Origin: Alnus glutinosa
Lineage: Eukaryota > Streptophyta > Magnoliopsida > Fagales > Betulaceae
Assembly (NCBI RefSeq): GCF_958979055.1
Contig: NC_084894.1
Span: 24,397,616-24,461,615 of the forward strand
DNA length: 64,000 bases
Direction of reading: 5' to 3'
Shown: positions 10,806 to 23,772 of the stretch, piece by piece
Layout: each line of letters opens with the position of its first letter
Position numbering within the stretch: the first letter of the stretch is position 1
Notes under the pieces: model-generated
Databases searched by the model: none
What the model was told of the DNA's origin: nothing
Seen by the model: the letters and a program-made list of their open reading frames with translations, nothing else
Translations under genes and position numbers: made by a program

Positions 10806-11097
10806 TTTCCAACCATTTTCTCTCGTCCTCTAGAAATTTCAGCCTTCAGTTTACACTAGGAAAAAAAAAAAGGCCCTCTGTTTCAACAAAGCAGGCTTTC
10901 TTCCTCTCTACCCAATGGCTATGTATCTTAGATCACTTCATTTTCTGATACTTCTCTATGTTTCCAATATTCCATTGGCCTTCGCTCAAGACGAAAGCCA
11001 ATTTATCTACAATGGCTTCAAGCAAGCCAAGCTGGATCTTGATGGAATCGTACTAATCCACAGCAATGGTCTATTGCAGCTAACCAACATTTCATAC

Positions 11098-14045
11098 TGT
11101 AAGGACCAAGAAAATAAATAGGGAGTTTAGCATTTTATAATTTATATTTTATTAAATTGATGGGACTAATAATAAATCCTAAGTAGATAAAATGCTATGA
11201 TTGGAATAAAATGGATTTAAGACAAAGTAATATAATTTGAATAATAAAATGCTAATGAATCATTGGGTAATAAATAATTAATTGTACGGGTATAATATAG
11301 TTATATTAAATGTTAGGGTTTGATATTAATTCTTAAATGATAGAAATATTATATGGTGGGGGTCCTGATGTAATTAATGGAAGTTGAAGTTTTTTTTAAT
11401 AAAGAGAATCCTATCCCTGCCACGTGGCTTTACCCAATTGGCTGGAGTGGATTTCACTATTTCCCCCAACCACTCACAAGGCGCCATGTGTCCCTTATTA
11501 TTTTCTTTTCCTCTCTCTTCCTCCCTCATGCACGGATCCTTCTCCTTCTTCCTTTTCCTCCTCATCTTTTCTTTTTCTTTCTTCGTTCTTCTTCGCATGC
11601 CCGAGCGACCCACAGAGAGAGAGATGTCGAGAGACCGAGAGGGAAAGAGAGAAGAGAGATCGGAGAGAGAGAGAGTTTCAGAGGGAGATACCGAAAGATG
11701 AGATCGGGAGGGTGAGAGTCAGAGATCGGGAGATAGTGAACCGGCGAGCCCGGAACCCAGGGAACGCCGGCGACTCGATTTTCGGCCGATGCTACCGGTG
11801 GATCTACTCCGGTGGTGCCTAGGACGCAAGACCCGACGAACCCAGGAGCTTGGACCCGCGACCCGTGAGCCAAACCCGATGAATTCGGGAGAACCTGTGT
11901 GACCCGACCCTTCCGGAGGTCTGATCCTCCATGTCCGGCAGTCCCAGTAGCTGTTTCTGGTGAGCCCGTGACCCGTGTGTGCAACCCAGCCGAACCCCGA
12001 AGCCCCGTGACCTAGAACCCGAACCTGTGACCTGCTGAACCCGGAAGAAGATCCGGTTTTATGGGTGTTTTCCGGCGGTTTTTTGGCGACTGCCAGTGGC
12101 ATTTTCCGGTGGATTTATTGAGGAAAATCCCTAAGGTATAAATCCTATAATTTTGTGGATTAATTTATAGATTTTTGAAATTAGGGTTTCATGATTTTGT
12201 TTGGGGTTTCTCTACTGTTTGGCCGGTTGATTTTGTGTACTGATTTGGGTTTGGTTTTGATTATGTGTGTGATGTGTTCCCTGTTGGTGGAGGATTTGGA
12301 CGGTTGAGGTAGTCGGTTAAGTGTTGGCAGTGAGGGTGTGTGTGGGCTGTTTACTGATTTGGGGATTTTTGTAGTCTTGGATTTTGATACCCCTGTTTTG
12401 ATAATCTAGTTTCTTGTAGGTTGTTGATGAATTTTGGGTAGAACCGTGTATTTGGAGGTTTAAGGAATTCCCTATTTGTGGTGGAAGTTGACAGTGGGTC
12501 TTTGGTGATGTTTGAATTGTATTGTGATGTTTTGATTAGGAGTGGTAGAGTTTTGAGCAGTGTTTTATGTTGATGTTGGTTTGTGATGATTTTGGAAGCT
12601 AGAATTATTTTGGATTGGTATGTGTTAAGTGTAATGACCTTGGGTTGGGTATTGAGACCAAATTTATGATGTTAGCCATGAGGTGTTGTTGGCCTTGATT
12701 GGGTATTTGAGTATTTGTCTCTGTGATGTTCACTGTACGGGTATACCAGTTGTGTGTGTAATGTGATAGTGTAGCCATATTTTTGGACCAGGTGTTCATG
12801 TTGGTCGAAAGCTTGGAAAGGATTTTATGGTTTAATGTTAAGGTTCATTTTTGTGGGTTCGGTTATGTAGATCCTTAGATAAGAAATGCTGTAATTTTAG
12901 GTATTGACCGAAAGGTTAAAGGGCTTTGTTTTTGGGAAATTAAAATAAGAAATGTAAAGCATAATTACTAGGTTGAATGTCTTTAAAATTAAAAGCATGT
13001 TTATCATATTGAGTCTCTTAAACTCATAATGATAAATATGAATGATTTTCTAAAAGAAAACGATAATTGTACTTATGTGAATATAATTAGGATTTATGAA
13101 TGATGATGTTAATATCCTATGTATGTGCATATATTTGTTGCAGATGATGAGTTAAGAGTTGAGAGACTGTACAAAAGGGGACTGTGAGTATTTCTTACTC
13201 ACTGAGGATGATACGTGTGGTTTAGTCTTTAATGACTGGTGATCTCTGCTTTATTTGATTGTATGCTATTTGATGTTTAACATTTAACATGTGTAACATG
13301 CTTTGGTTGGAATTATGTATATGTTGTTGTTGGCATGATTATATGATGGTGTGATGTGAATCTGTTAATAAAGAGACTGAGGTTTATGTACCAAGGCATC
13401 AATCTAATGATAAGACCGATGGATGAACCAAAGGATGAAGGGTAAACAGAGAAAAACAGATATGGAAGTAAAGCCCAGTATTAGCGAAGAAGATAGCGCT
13501 AATGATGTGTTGACAAGAGATATGGTTTTGAGTATGTGAATAGTTAATGAAAAGGGATAAGCATAATTGTAGGTGAAAATGATCATGTGTATGTGAATAT
13601 ATTTGTCATTATTTGAATGCATCGTATATGGTTATATAAATCAGTGTGTCACTGTGGTTGAGGACCGTTGACTCACTCGACCACAGCATGAGATTGTGGT
13701 GTTAACCACAATCACATGCGAGTTTTGCAGGAACGAAGATAGGAGCTGCTAGGTTGATTAAGGACGAGACCTTTAGTTTGTAAATTTTATATACAATGAT
13801 TCCGTAATGTTCGTACCGCATGTGGTACGCTTATTGTTATTTAAATGTATGTTATTATATCAGATCAAATAGTTATTATTTTATATATTGAGTTTATTCA
13901 TTAAGCTCTGATGTATTATTGTAAAAGAAAGATGTACTCCGCTGTTAATTTTTTTTTCGATGACATCGTTGTTGATGTCGTAACGATACGTGAAAAAAAA
14001 TCAAAATTTTCACTTACGCTTTTTATTAAAAAGCGGGTCGTTACA
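11098..14045 (+). mobile_element. Solo LTR, 2.95 kb (long-LTR retrotransposon family)
   Basis: The insert begins TGTAAGGACC, ends GGGTCGTTACA, and is flanked by the 5-bp duplication CATAC (11093-11097 and 14046-14050). The TG...CA ends and 5-bp duplication indicate an LTR made by a retroviral-type integrase. No internal copy of the ends, primer site or pol is seen, so this is a solo LTR. It contains a CT/GA-rich promoter-like zone (11500-11700) and a GC-rich leader (11750-12110). The opposite-strand element at 57094-61351 has the same ends (TGTAAAGATCAAGAAAATAA on its own strand). Open frames in the purine/pyrimidine zones look spurious. Confidence 0.85.
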
Positions 14046-15654
14046 CATACCAGCAACCTGGTCGCGCTTTTTACCAATTTCCTATAAAATTCAATACAAC
14101 TTCATCCACTTTAACTTCGTCTCTTTCATTTTCTACAAACTTTGTGTTTGCCATGGTTCCCCAAGTGCAAAATCTTGGTGGTCATGGAATTGCCTTCACC
14201 ATCAGTCCCACGAGGGACTTCACCCATGCTACAGCAAATCAGTATATGGGACTCTTCAATTCTTCCAATAACGGCCATCCTGCAAACCATATCTTGGCCA
14301 TCGAGCTTGATACTGCTGGAAACCCTGAATTTGGAGACATTGATAAAAACCATGTGGGAATCGATGTCAACGGCCTGGTATCAGTTGAATCAGCTCCTGC
14401 AACGTATTTTACTGATAAAGAAGGGAAGAATATAAGCTTGGAGCTCACGAGTGGAAATCCAATGCATCTTTTGATAGACTATAATGAAGCAGAGAAGTTA
14501 CTGAATGTAACACTTGCCCCAACCAGAATCCCAAAACCAAACAGGCCTCTCTTGTCAAGACACATCGACCTGTCTACAATTCTTTTGGAATCCATGTGTA
14601 TTGGTTTCTCTTCAGCCACAGGTACACTTGCAAGTTACCACTACATTCTTGGATGGAGCTTTAATAAAAGTGGACCATCACAAAGCCTTGAAATTTCGAG
14701 ACTTCCTCCACTTCCCCGACAGGGGAAAAGAGCGAAACCAGGCCCAGTGATAATAACTTCTCTCATAGCAGTAGCTCTTGTGCTGATAACCAACACTGGA
14801 GCTGCTTACATTTTGAGGAGGAAGAAATATGAAGAAATACGTGAAGATTGGGAAGAGGAGTATGGTCCCCACAGGTTCAGCTATAAAAGTCTCCACAAAG
14901 CAACCAAAGGTTTCAAAGACACGGAGCTTCTTGGAGAAGGAGGTTTCGGAAAGGTTTATAGGGGAATACTTGCTTCGTCTAATGTTCAAATTGCAGTGAA
15001 GAGAGTTGCCCATGATTCCAAACAAGGGATGAAGGAATTTGTTGCTGAGATCGTTAGCATGGGAAGACTGAGGCATAGGAACTTGGTGCAGCTCTTGGGT
15101 TATTGCCGACGAAGGGGAGAACTCCTCTTGGTCTATGATTATATGCCCAACAGAAGCCTTGACAAGTTCTTATATAGCAATGAAAATCCAAACCTTAACT
15201 GGTTTCAACGATTTCGAATCATCAGAGGAGTAGCAGCTGGCCTTCTTTACCTTCATGAAGAGTGGGAACAGGTTGTTCTGCATCGAGATGTAAAAGCAAG
15301 CAATGTTCTATTAGATGTTGAATTAAATGGAAGGCTTGGAGATTTTGGGCTTGCCAGATTATACGACCATGGCACCAATCCTCAAACCACCCATGTGGTT
15401 GGGACTGTGGGTTATTTGGCTCCGGAGCTTACTAGAACAAGAAAGGCAACCACTTGCAGTGATGTGTTTGCTTTTGGGGCTTTTATGCTCGAAGTGGCTT
15501 GTGGAAGGAGGCCGATAGAGGCACATGCTCAAGGACTGCCTGAAGAGGTGATTTTGGTTGATTGGGTCTCTGAGTGCTAGAGAAAAGATGCTATCCTTGA
15601 TGCCAGTGATCCTAGATTGGAAGGTAATTATGTGGTCACTACAAAAATACCTTC

Positions 15655-16048
15655 ATTTTGACGCGTGTCTACAGTACCCGTTACTGTAGACACGCGTCCA
15701 ATTTGACACGTGTCATTTTAGACACGTGTCAAATTGTGAAGCCGTCCAAAATGGACACGTGTATGACATACACGTGTCCATTTGGACACGCATATGAAAA
15801 ACACGTGTCCAATTGGACACGTGTATTCCATATGCGTGTCCAAATGGACACGTGTATTAATGTATTCCATATGCGTGTCCAAATGGACACGTGTATTAAT
15901 ACACGTGTCCATTTGGACACGCATATGGAATACACGTGTCCATTTTGGACGCGTGTATATATATGGAATACACGCGTCCAATTGGACACGTGTATTTCAT
16001 ATGCGTGTCCAAATGGACACGTGTAGTAATACACGTGTCAAAAATTTA
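15655..16048. repeat. 5' subterminal palindrome array of the CACTA element
   Basis: Roughly a dozen copies of GACACGTGT and ACACGTGTC, or the variant with GCATATG, alternate in opposite orientations (TCCAATTGGACACGTGTATT, TCCATTTGGACACGCATATG). The core contains CACGTG. In En/Spm such subterminal repeats are the binding sites of the TNP/TnpA protein. The array can form many alternative hairpins. Long open frames across it are translations of the repeat. Confidence 0.85.
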
Positions 16049-16049
16049 T

Positions 16050-17691
16050 TAATTCGCCAAATATATATTTAAAAAAAAAATCTGTGTTGTATTAATTATT
16101 TAAAAAAAAAAATCAAAAAAAAAACTCCTTACATTATTAATCATACAAATCTAATCCAAAAATACGGTGTAGATTACCCTAACCTAATTTACATATTGTA
16201 CTATATGCTATATGTAAATTTGTTGGTTGGAATTTATACTTTTTAGGTTCCTTATTTATATATATATAGTATACTATTAAGCACGTAAACCCTATTAAGC
16301 ACGTAAACCCTAACCTAATTAAACAAATTTGGTGCTAAATATATAATTAAACTAAATAGTTTAAATTAGGGTTTAGTTTTGTATACCATCTACGTTTAGA
16401 AACCAAAAAAAAAAAAAATTAAACATAACAAAGTTAAAAAACCTATAATTAATACTATATATATAGATATGCATGCATGTAAACGGTTTAGAAACTATAT
16501 ACAGTAACCTTTTTATTTATGTCTATATATAGTAAATGCAATTATTTTTAGAGTTCTGCGCTACATAATGAATTAAATACTTATAGTTTAGTCCCTCGTA
16601 AATTTATGGCTATATATAGTACATACTCTTAGGGTTAGGGTTTATAGCATATAGTATATACACTTAGGGCTAGGGTTTATACCTATATATATTATATATA
16701 CTTAGGATTATGGTTTATCGATATATATAGTATATACACTTAGGGTTTGGGTTTTAGGGTTTATAGGTATATATAATATATACACTTAGGGCTATGTGTT
16801 ATAATTTTATTGATTTTACGTTTAATGAATAATAATGTCAATATATTTTTCACGTGTCATTATTGTACACTTTTAAGTATATATATATATATTAAATCAT
16901 GAGCAGTTCAAAATTAGATTGTTCCGATATATATAGTTATAGTTATAGTTATAGTTATAGTTATAGTACATTTACTTAGGGTTTAGTTTTATAGCTATAT
17001 ATATATATATATTATATACTTTTGGATAGAGGATTAGGGTTAGGGTTTATGACTAGATATAGTACGTACCCTCATGATTAGAGTTTATAGCTATATATAG
17101 TCTAGCACTTAGGGTTAGAGTTTAATTTTATGGTTAGGTTTTAGTTTTTATTTTTTACGGTTTTAGGTTTTAGTATAGTACGTACCCTTAAGGTTATAGT
17201 TTATAGCTATATATAGTATATACACTTAGGGTTAGAGTTTAATTTTTTGGACCATTAAATTATTATTTTTTAAATAATATATTTATTTATATATATAATT
17301 ATTTTTTATTATATATATAGATATATTTATTACTTTTTAAATTAAATACAATTTCTACTATGGGGGACGTGTATTTTAGGGTTAGGGTTTTTTGCTATAT
17401 ATAGTACATACAGTTAGGGTTATGGTTGTTTGCTATACAAAATACATACACTTATGATTAGGGTTTATATGATGAGTTATATATATATATATATATGATG
17501 TACTTATAAGTACGTAAACCCTAACCCTAAATTGACATATTGTACTATATGCATAATTAAACCAACTTTGTGAAGCATATATGTAGACCCAAAAAAAAAA
17601 AAAAAAATTTGCAACATGAGTTCATGCAGTGCATGTACATGCAGTACATGCATTGCATGAACTTAGGGTTGCATGGGTTTATATAAAATAG

Positions 17692-17722
<31 letters not shown>

Positions 17723-17745
17723 TAAATATTAAATATATATACCAT
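16050..17745. repeat. AT-rich zone with interspersed telomere-type motifs
   Basis: AGGGTTAGGGTTTATAG and the complement CCCTAAC recur every 40-100 bp, mixed with TATATATAGTA blocks, AT dinucleotide runs and GTTATA tandem units near 16937-16965. No gene is visible. It appears to be a degenerate, inverted-orientation relative of the satellite at 19130-21030. Confidence 0.6.
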
Positions 17746-17789
17746 GTGGAGACGTGTATTTATAAACACGTCTCCAACTGTTTGGCCAG

Positions 17790-17832
17790 ATGCCGCGCGG
17801 GAATTCTCCCGCGCGCCACCTGGCCAAACATT
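17790..17832. repeat. GC-rich hairpin inside the CACTA element
   Basis: TGGCCAGATG, CCGCGCGGGA, a short ATTC loop, and TCCCGCGCGC-CACCTGGCCA form a strong stem in AT-rich DNA. A similar stem (GGCGCGCGGGACTTGTCCCGCGCGCC) is in the second CACTA element near 29786. Confidence 0.7.
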
Positions 17833-17934
17833 ATATATTATATACGTTAAACAAATTAATAATATAAATATATATTATATTATATAAATTATATACTTAT
17901 ATTTATATATAAGAAATGGAAGCTACCCATTTCT

Positions 17935-18330
<396 letters not shown>

Positions 18331-18460
18331 ATTGCAGATAAATTTAGTGTTATATATATATACATTTGCTAACTTTTTTTTTCTTTCTCCATAATGTATA
18401 TCCGAATATGCAGGTATATATATAAAGAAAGAGCCCTAAATCCACAACCTACCGTCGACA

Positions 18461-20177
18461 GTGAGTAATTTCCCCTTAAATTTGTATTTCATTTTTTTTT
18501 TTAACATGTAAATGAAATACTGATTGAATATATATTGTAATAATTTTTATTGTAATAATTTGGACATTTGTTCTTGATTGATAATTGTAATAATTTTTGG
18601 ACTGTGTTATATTTTATTTTTTCAATTTTGCTGAATCAGTGTAAGCTTAAATTACTGTTTTTTTTTTTTTTTTTTGGGGGGGGGTTTTCTTGGAGTAGGT
18701 ATTTCATTTTTGCTATAGTTTGTGTTTTTTTTTTTTAACAATGCTGCATGTATTTTTGTGTTAGTACACATTTGATATTTAGAAATTGTGTAGGCGTTTG
18801 TATTTTTGTGTCATTTAGTGTTATATGTATTTTTATTTTTTTGAAAGCCATGTTCTTTTTTGCCATGTTGTGTTTTTTATGTTTTTAATTTTTCCTGTCC
18901 TAATTTTTTATTTGAGAGGTTATATATATATATATATATTTTGAATGTGTTATTATGGATTACAATGTTTTTTTGTTAGTCAAACAAAATCAAACAATGT
19001 CCGATATTAGTTTAACGTTATAAACCAACGATGACACTTTTGAAAATAATAAATGGGAACAACAAATAAAATGGGTTTGAATAAAAAAAGAAAAAAAATT
19101 AAAATTGACCGTCTACTTTTTAAGAAATACTTAAACTCCAACCCTAAACTTTATATCTTCAAATCATAACCATAAAACCAACACAATAATAAACCCTTAA
19201 ATAAACTTTGAATCCTACACGTTCTTAAAAAAAAACCCTTACCCTAAACTCCAAACCCTAAATCGTAAACCCTAAAAAAAAAATTCCTACACTTTGAAAC
19301 CTTAAAAACCCTAACCCTAAACCTTAAACCCTAAACCCTAAACCCTAAACCCTAAAGCCTAAAAAAAAATATCCTACACTTTCTAAAAAAAGAAACCCTA
19401 ACACTAAAAACAAAAGTCCTATCCTTAAACCCTAAATCCTAAACCCTAAAAAAAAAAAATATCCTACACTTTCTAAAAAAAGAAACCCTAACACTAAAAA
19501 CAAAAATCCTAACCTTAAACCCTATACCCTAAACCCTTAAAAAGAAAATTTCCTACACTTTCTAAAAAAAAAATTCCTAACACTAAAAACAAAAATCCTA
19601 ACCTTAAACCCTAAACCCTAAGAAACTAAAACCCTAAACCCTAAACCCTAATCCTAGATCCTTTAAAAAAAAAAAATCCTACATTTTCTATAACCAAACC
19701 CTAACCTTAAACCATAACGAACCCTAAATCCTAAACCCTAACAAAAAAAAATATCATACACTTTCTAAAAAAAGAAACCCTAACACTAAAACCCTAAACC
19801 CTAAACCCTAAACCATAAACCCGTATAAAAAATAAAATAAAATAAAACCATAAACCTATACCCTAAACCCTTAAGAAAAAGAAAAAAACCAAAATCATAC
19901 ATTTTTTTTTTAGAAAAAAAACACCTAACCCTAAACCCTAACAAACCCTAACAAACCCTAACCCTAAACCCTTTAAAAAAAAAATAAAAAATCCTACACT
20001 TTCTAAATTTATACCCTAAACCCTAACAAACCCTAACCCTAAACCCTTTAAAAAAAAAAAATCCTACACTTTCTAAATTTATACCCTAACCCTAACAAAC
20101 CCTAACCCTAAACCCTAACAAACCCTAACCCTAAACCCTTTAAAAAAAAAAAAAAATCCTACACTTTCTAAATTTAT

Positions 20178-20210
<33 letters not shown>

Positions 20211-20651
20211 AAACCCTAACCCTAAACCCTTTTAAAAAAAAAAAAAATCCTACACTTTCTAAATTTATACCCTAACCCTAAACCCTTCAAAAAATAAAAA
20301 AAAAATCCTACACTTTCTAAATTTATACCCTAACCCTAACAAACCCTAACCCTAAACCCTTTAAAAAAAAAAAAAATCCTACACTTTCTAAATTTATACC
20401 CTAACCCTAACCCTAACAAACCCTAACCCTAAACCCTAACAAACCCTAACCCTAAACCCTTTAAAAAAAAAAAAAAAATCCTACACTTTCTAAATTTATA
20501 CCCTAACCCTAAACCCTTTAAAAAATAAAAAAAAATCCTACACTTTCTAAATTTATACCCTAACCCTAACAAACCCTAACTCTAAACCCTAACAAACCCT
20601 AACCCTAAACCCTTTAAAAAAAAAAAAAAATCCTACACTTTCTAAATTTAT

Positions 20652-20683
<32 letters not shown>

Positions 20684-21050
20684 ACCCTAACAAACCCTAA
20701 CCCTAAACCCTTTAAAAAAAAAAAAAAAATCCTGCACTTTCTAAATTTATACCCTAACCCTAAACCCTTTAAAAAATAAAAAAAAAATCCTACACTTTCT
20801 AAATTTATACCCTAAACCCTAACAAACCCTAACCCTAAACCCTTTAAAAAAAAAAAAAAATCCTACACTTTCTAAATTTATACCCTAACCCTAAACCCTT
20901 TAAAAAATAAAAAAAATCCTACACTTTCTAAATTTATACCCTAACCCTAACAAACCCTAACCCTAAACCCTAACAAACCCTAACCCTAAACCCTTTAAAA
21001 AAAAAAAAATCCTACACTTTCTAAATTAATTTGTCTGTATTTGTTCGCAG
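18461..21050 (+). other. Inferred 5' UTR intron of the CACTA accessory gene
   Basis: A consensus donor GTGAGT at 18461 and an acceptor TTGTTCGCAG ending at 21050 bracket 2.59 kb with no coding potential, directly upstream of the ATG at 21057. The first part is T-rich. The rest is the telomere-like satellite. The intron is inferred from splice signals alone. Confidence 0.45.
19130..21030. repeat. Telomere-like satellite array inside the CACTA element
   Basis: The array is built from CCCTAAA and CCCTAA runs (the C-rich plant telomere strand) punctuated by AAACCCTTTAAAAAAAA and a conserved spacer TCCTACACTTTCTAAATTT. From about 19980 these form a dozen or so higher-order units of roughly 75-130 bp. 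It is flanked by transposon DNA, so it is an interstitial satellite and not a chromosome end. Confidence 0.85.
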
Positions 21051-21056
21051 GTATTG

Positions 21057-23772
21057 ATGGACCAGAGACCCCCTCATTATGCGTATCGGGCACCTAGCCC
21101 ACCCGTGCCCCCCATGACCACGGCCACTGTTTCGACGGCATTGTATTCTGCAGTGTGGCCACACCACCAAGACGGGGCTTATAGACCATTGTTGCCGGGT
21201 ACGGTGGCCGTGCCCACGTCAGATCACGGGCAGAGCACCACAGCTGGACCTTGCAGCTCTCCATTGTCGGAGCTGCCGACATTATCTCAGATAGGGTTCA
21301 CCCAACCGGGTAACGCCTATCGATGGTGGGTGCAAGAGGGGATGGGGTCACAGGGTTATGCGCCGTACTTTCCGTATACGTATAGTCGACCTATGACGTG
21401 TAACCCTGATAGTGAGACGCAGGATTGTAGATTTCCATTGTCACAGACCGGGGAGATGCAGATGCCGGCTATGGGGTTGGGACAGATACCGGCACAGGCG
21501 GCGATGCCTGGCCAGATTTTGGGGCCGAGACAGATGCCAGCATCGGGGGCGAGTGAGGGCCCGGGGCATGTAGAGAGCCAGATGCCTTTATCTGGTGAGA
21601 GCCAGATGCCACTTTCCGGTGAGAGTCAGATGCCAGATGTGGGGGGGAGCCAGAGTACCCATGAGGAGGACGTTGCGATGTTGGGTACCGATCAGTTGGC
21701 CCCCGGTAGTCCCCAGGATATGGATTCAGATGATGATCAGCAGGATCCACAGGCCGGAGGGGTTGGCGAGGAGGTTGCGGGCGACCCAGCGACCCAGCAC
21801 ATACGGATTGAGCAGATTCGGTTGATGGGTAAGTACATATTTAGACATCCTTCAAACTCATATTTTGTTACCAAAATATTTTTTTTTTGGTTTTGAAATA
21901 AATAAATATTTGATTACAAATTGTTTATATATATATATGTTCTTTAATCTTATGATTAAATGTTGAATATTTTTTTTATTAGGGTACAACCCAGACGGGA
22001 CCATTTATTATGAGGTGATTGACGACCCAGCGAGAAACTGGGTCCTCCTGAGGGGGAAGAAGGTTGTATTGCAGTACAATGCTGCTATACAACCTGTAGG
22101 ACGGGCCTGCAATCGATTTCGGCGGGCTGAGGGCAAGCTGATCAGGAGTGGGTCCTACATACACATGCGGGACGAATGGGCGAAGGTAAATAGGCAGATT
22201 AAGCAGGCAATGTGGGACGCGCTGATGGTATGTCTATGAATATAATTTAATTTTTTATTGGAATTAAACTTGAGATTAATGTTTTTCTTGAAGTTTTTAA
22301 ACCTATAAAAATGTGTTGAATGTGCAGGAGGAGTTCTATCTACCTGTATCAGTAGACGCGCGCAGGGCAAAATAGGAGGCTTTATGTGATATTGGCTGTA
22401 AGCACCGCTCGTGGAAGTCGAGGTTCAAAACCAAACTATGTATTAGAGACGGTGACACGCCCGAGAGTATCCGTGCGAGAATGCCGGACAATTTTTTTGG
22501 CACCTATGACGCAGAAGATGTAGAGTTCCTGCTGACAGATTGGTGCCGTGAGCAAAAAATCGTAAGTAGGCCAAGAAAATGTTGTGGTTTTTTAATAACA
22601 GTTTATTTAATTTTAGTTCTAATTTAAGTGTGTCAATGCTTACATTTTTATTTTCATGTTAAATGCGTAGGCAACCTCTGAACGGATGAAGAGGCTGCGC
22701 GAGCAGAATGACCTTCCTCATTGTACGGGATCTAAAAGTTATGCCAGATTTAATCACGAGGAGGTATGAAAATATATATGTTTATGTTATATATATTTGT
22801 TGCTAATTGTTTTTATTTTTCTTTATACTATTTTTATCGCTATCTGTTTGTTATATATGTCAACTGCATGACGACAGACATGTACATCTGGCACGCCCCC
22901 CACTCGCGCCGCGTCGTTCGTGAAGACCCACACAAGGAAGGACGGCACTCACGTGAAAGAACGTACACGGGTCCTATGCGTATGCTACTGATTTAATTTA
23001 CTATTATTTTTAAAATTATGTGTGATTTGTCATTATTCAATATATGACTTTTTCATGTTGACGACGTACAGGAGAGGATGACGCAGAGTTTATCCAGTGA
23101 TCCAGCCGCCACGCAAAGCGTCTCCGCAGACACGGTGCGTTGGGCACCGAACGACGCTTACGAACAGGCGGTTGGGAGGCCTGAGTATGCAGGGAGGGTT
23201 CGGCAGGTTGGGCCGAACGTCACACCTGTTCGGGGGACATGTTTCTCATATAGGCCTCGGTCACAAGGGGGACCATCTCAGGGCACGTCTCGGGATTGGG
23301 CCGAACACACTCGGAAGATGGAAGAGATGCAAGCGGAGCTACAGGCTGAGCGAGCGAGGAATGACCTGTTGGAGCAGCGCCTGCGACAGGTTGAGGTCTT
23401 CATGTCCTCCATGGGAGCATCAGCACCATGTCTTGGTACGCCTTCACCTGCACACGTAGGTAGTACGTCGTCTGTTAGTAGTGCATCTACAAGTATGATT
23501 TATATTGTGTGTAGGACAAAATTAATTTCAATTTATTTTAATTACCCCTTTAAGTTTGCAAGTAATATTATATACTTTAATTGTCTATATTATTTGCAGG
23601 TAATTCGACAACGGTTGGTACGTTGTCGCCTGTTGGACGACGGCTGAGCCAGCATTCCATTGTCGCTACACCTTCGCCCGGTATACCATTCCTTGCGCAG
23701 CAATCGCCGGTTGGCGAGAACACGCCTGGGACGGTACCTCCTCATTCGCAGGGACGCCCTTCAGATTTGTAG
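21057..23772 (+). CDS. CACTA accessory protein, TNP/Transposase_24-like (one internal stop)
   Basis: Seven exons fit with GT-AG junctions and one continuous phase: 21057-21828, 21983-22227, 22328-22561, 22671-22763, 22878-22970, 23072-23492 and 23600-23772, 677 codons including the stop. Exon 1 is low-complexity, rich in Pro, Gln and Met, with repeats of GESQMPLS. Exons 2-5 form the conserved core of the plant Ptta/En-Spm family (Pfam Transposase_24): [42 protein letters not shown] and [13 protein letters not shown]. Exon 6 has a coiled coil ([21 protein letters not shown]). Family members are accessory proteins, some binding subterminal repeats. An in-frame TAG at 22373 in exon 3 would truncate it. 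The donor of exon 5 (GTCCTA) is weak. Confidence 0.8.

Larger units (their letters stand above)
9231..10914. other. 5' flank of LecRK copy C with nested small insertions
   Basis: The segment aligns with the flank of copy D: 9395-9510 with 32655-32745, 9515-9640 with 33335-33460, and 10070-10230 with 33900-34080. Relative to D it has gained three small elements (10244-10397, 10433-10609, 10681-10805) within 600 bp of the start codon. No gene is visible. A poly-T run is at 9690-9708. Confidence 0.6.

Noticed and set aside
11374..12102. Overlapping open frames on both strands
   Set aside because: They lie in the CT-rich and GC-rich zones of a solo LTR, overlap in many frames and show no family similarity.
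15658..16072. Open frames with repeating Thr-Arg-Val/Cys-Pro patterns, and a CRISPR-like look of regular repeats
   Set aside because: This is the CACTA subterminal palindrome array; repeats are inverted and spacers are not unique, and the host is a plant.
19130..21030. Chromosome end (telomere)
   Set aside because: The array has non-telomeric spacers and is flanked on both sides by the same transposon, so it is interstitial.
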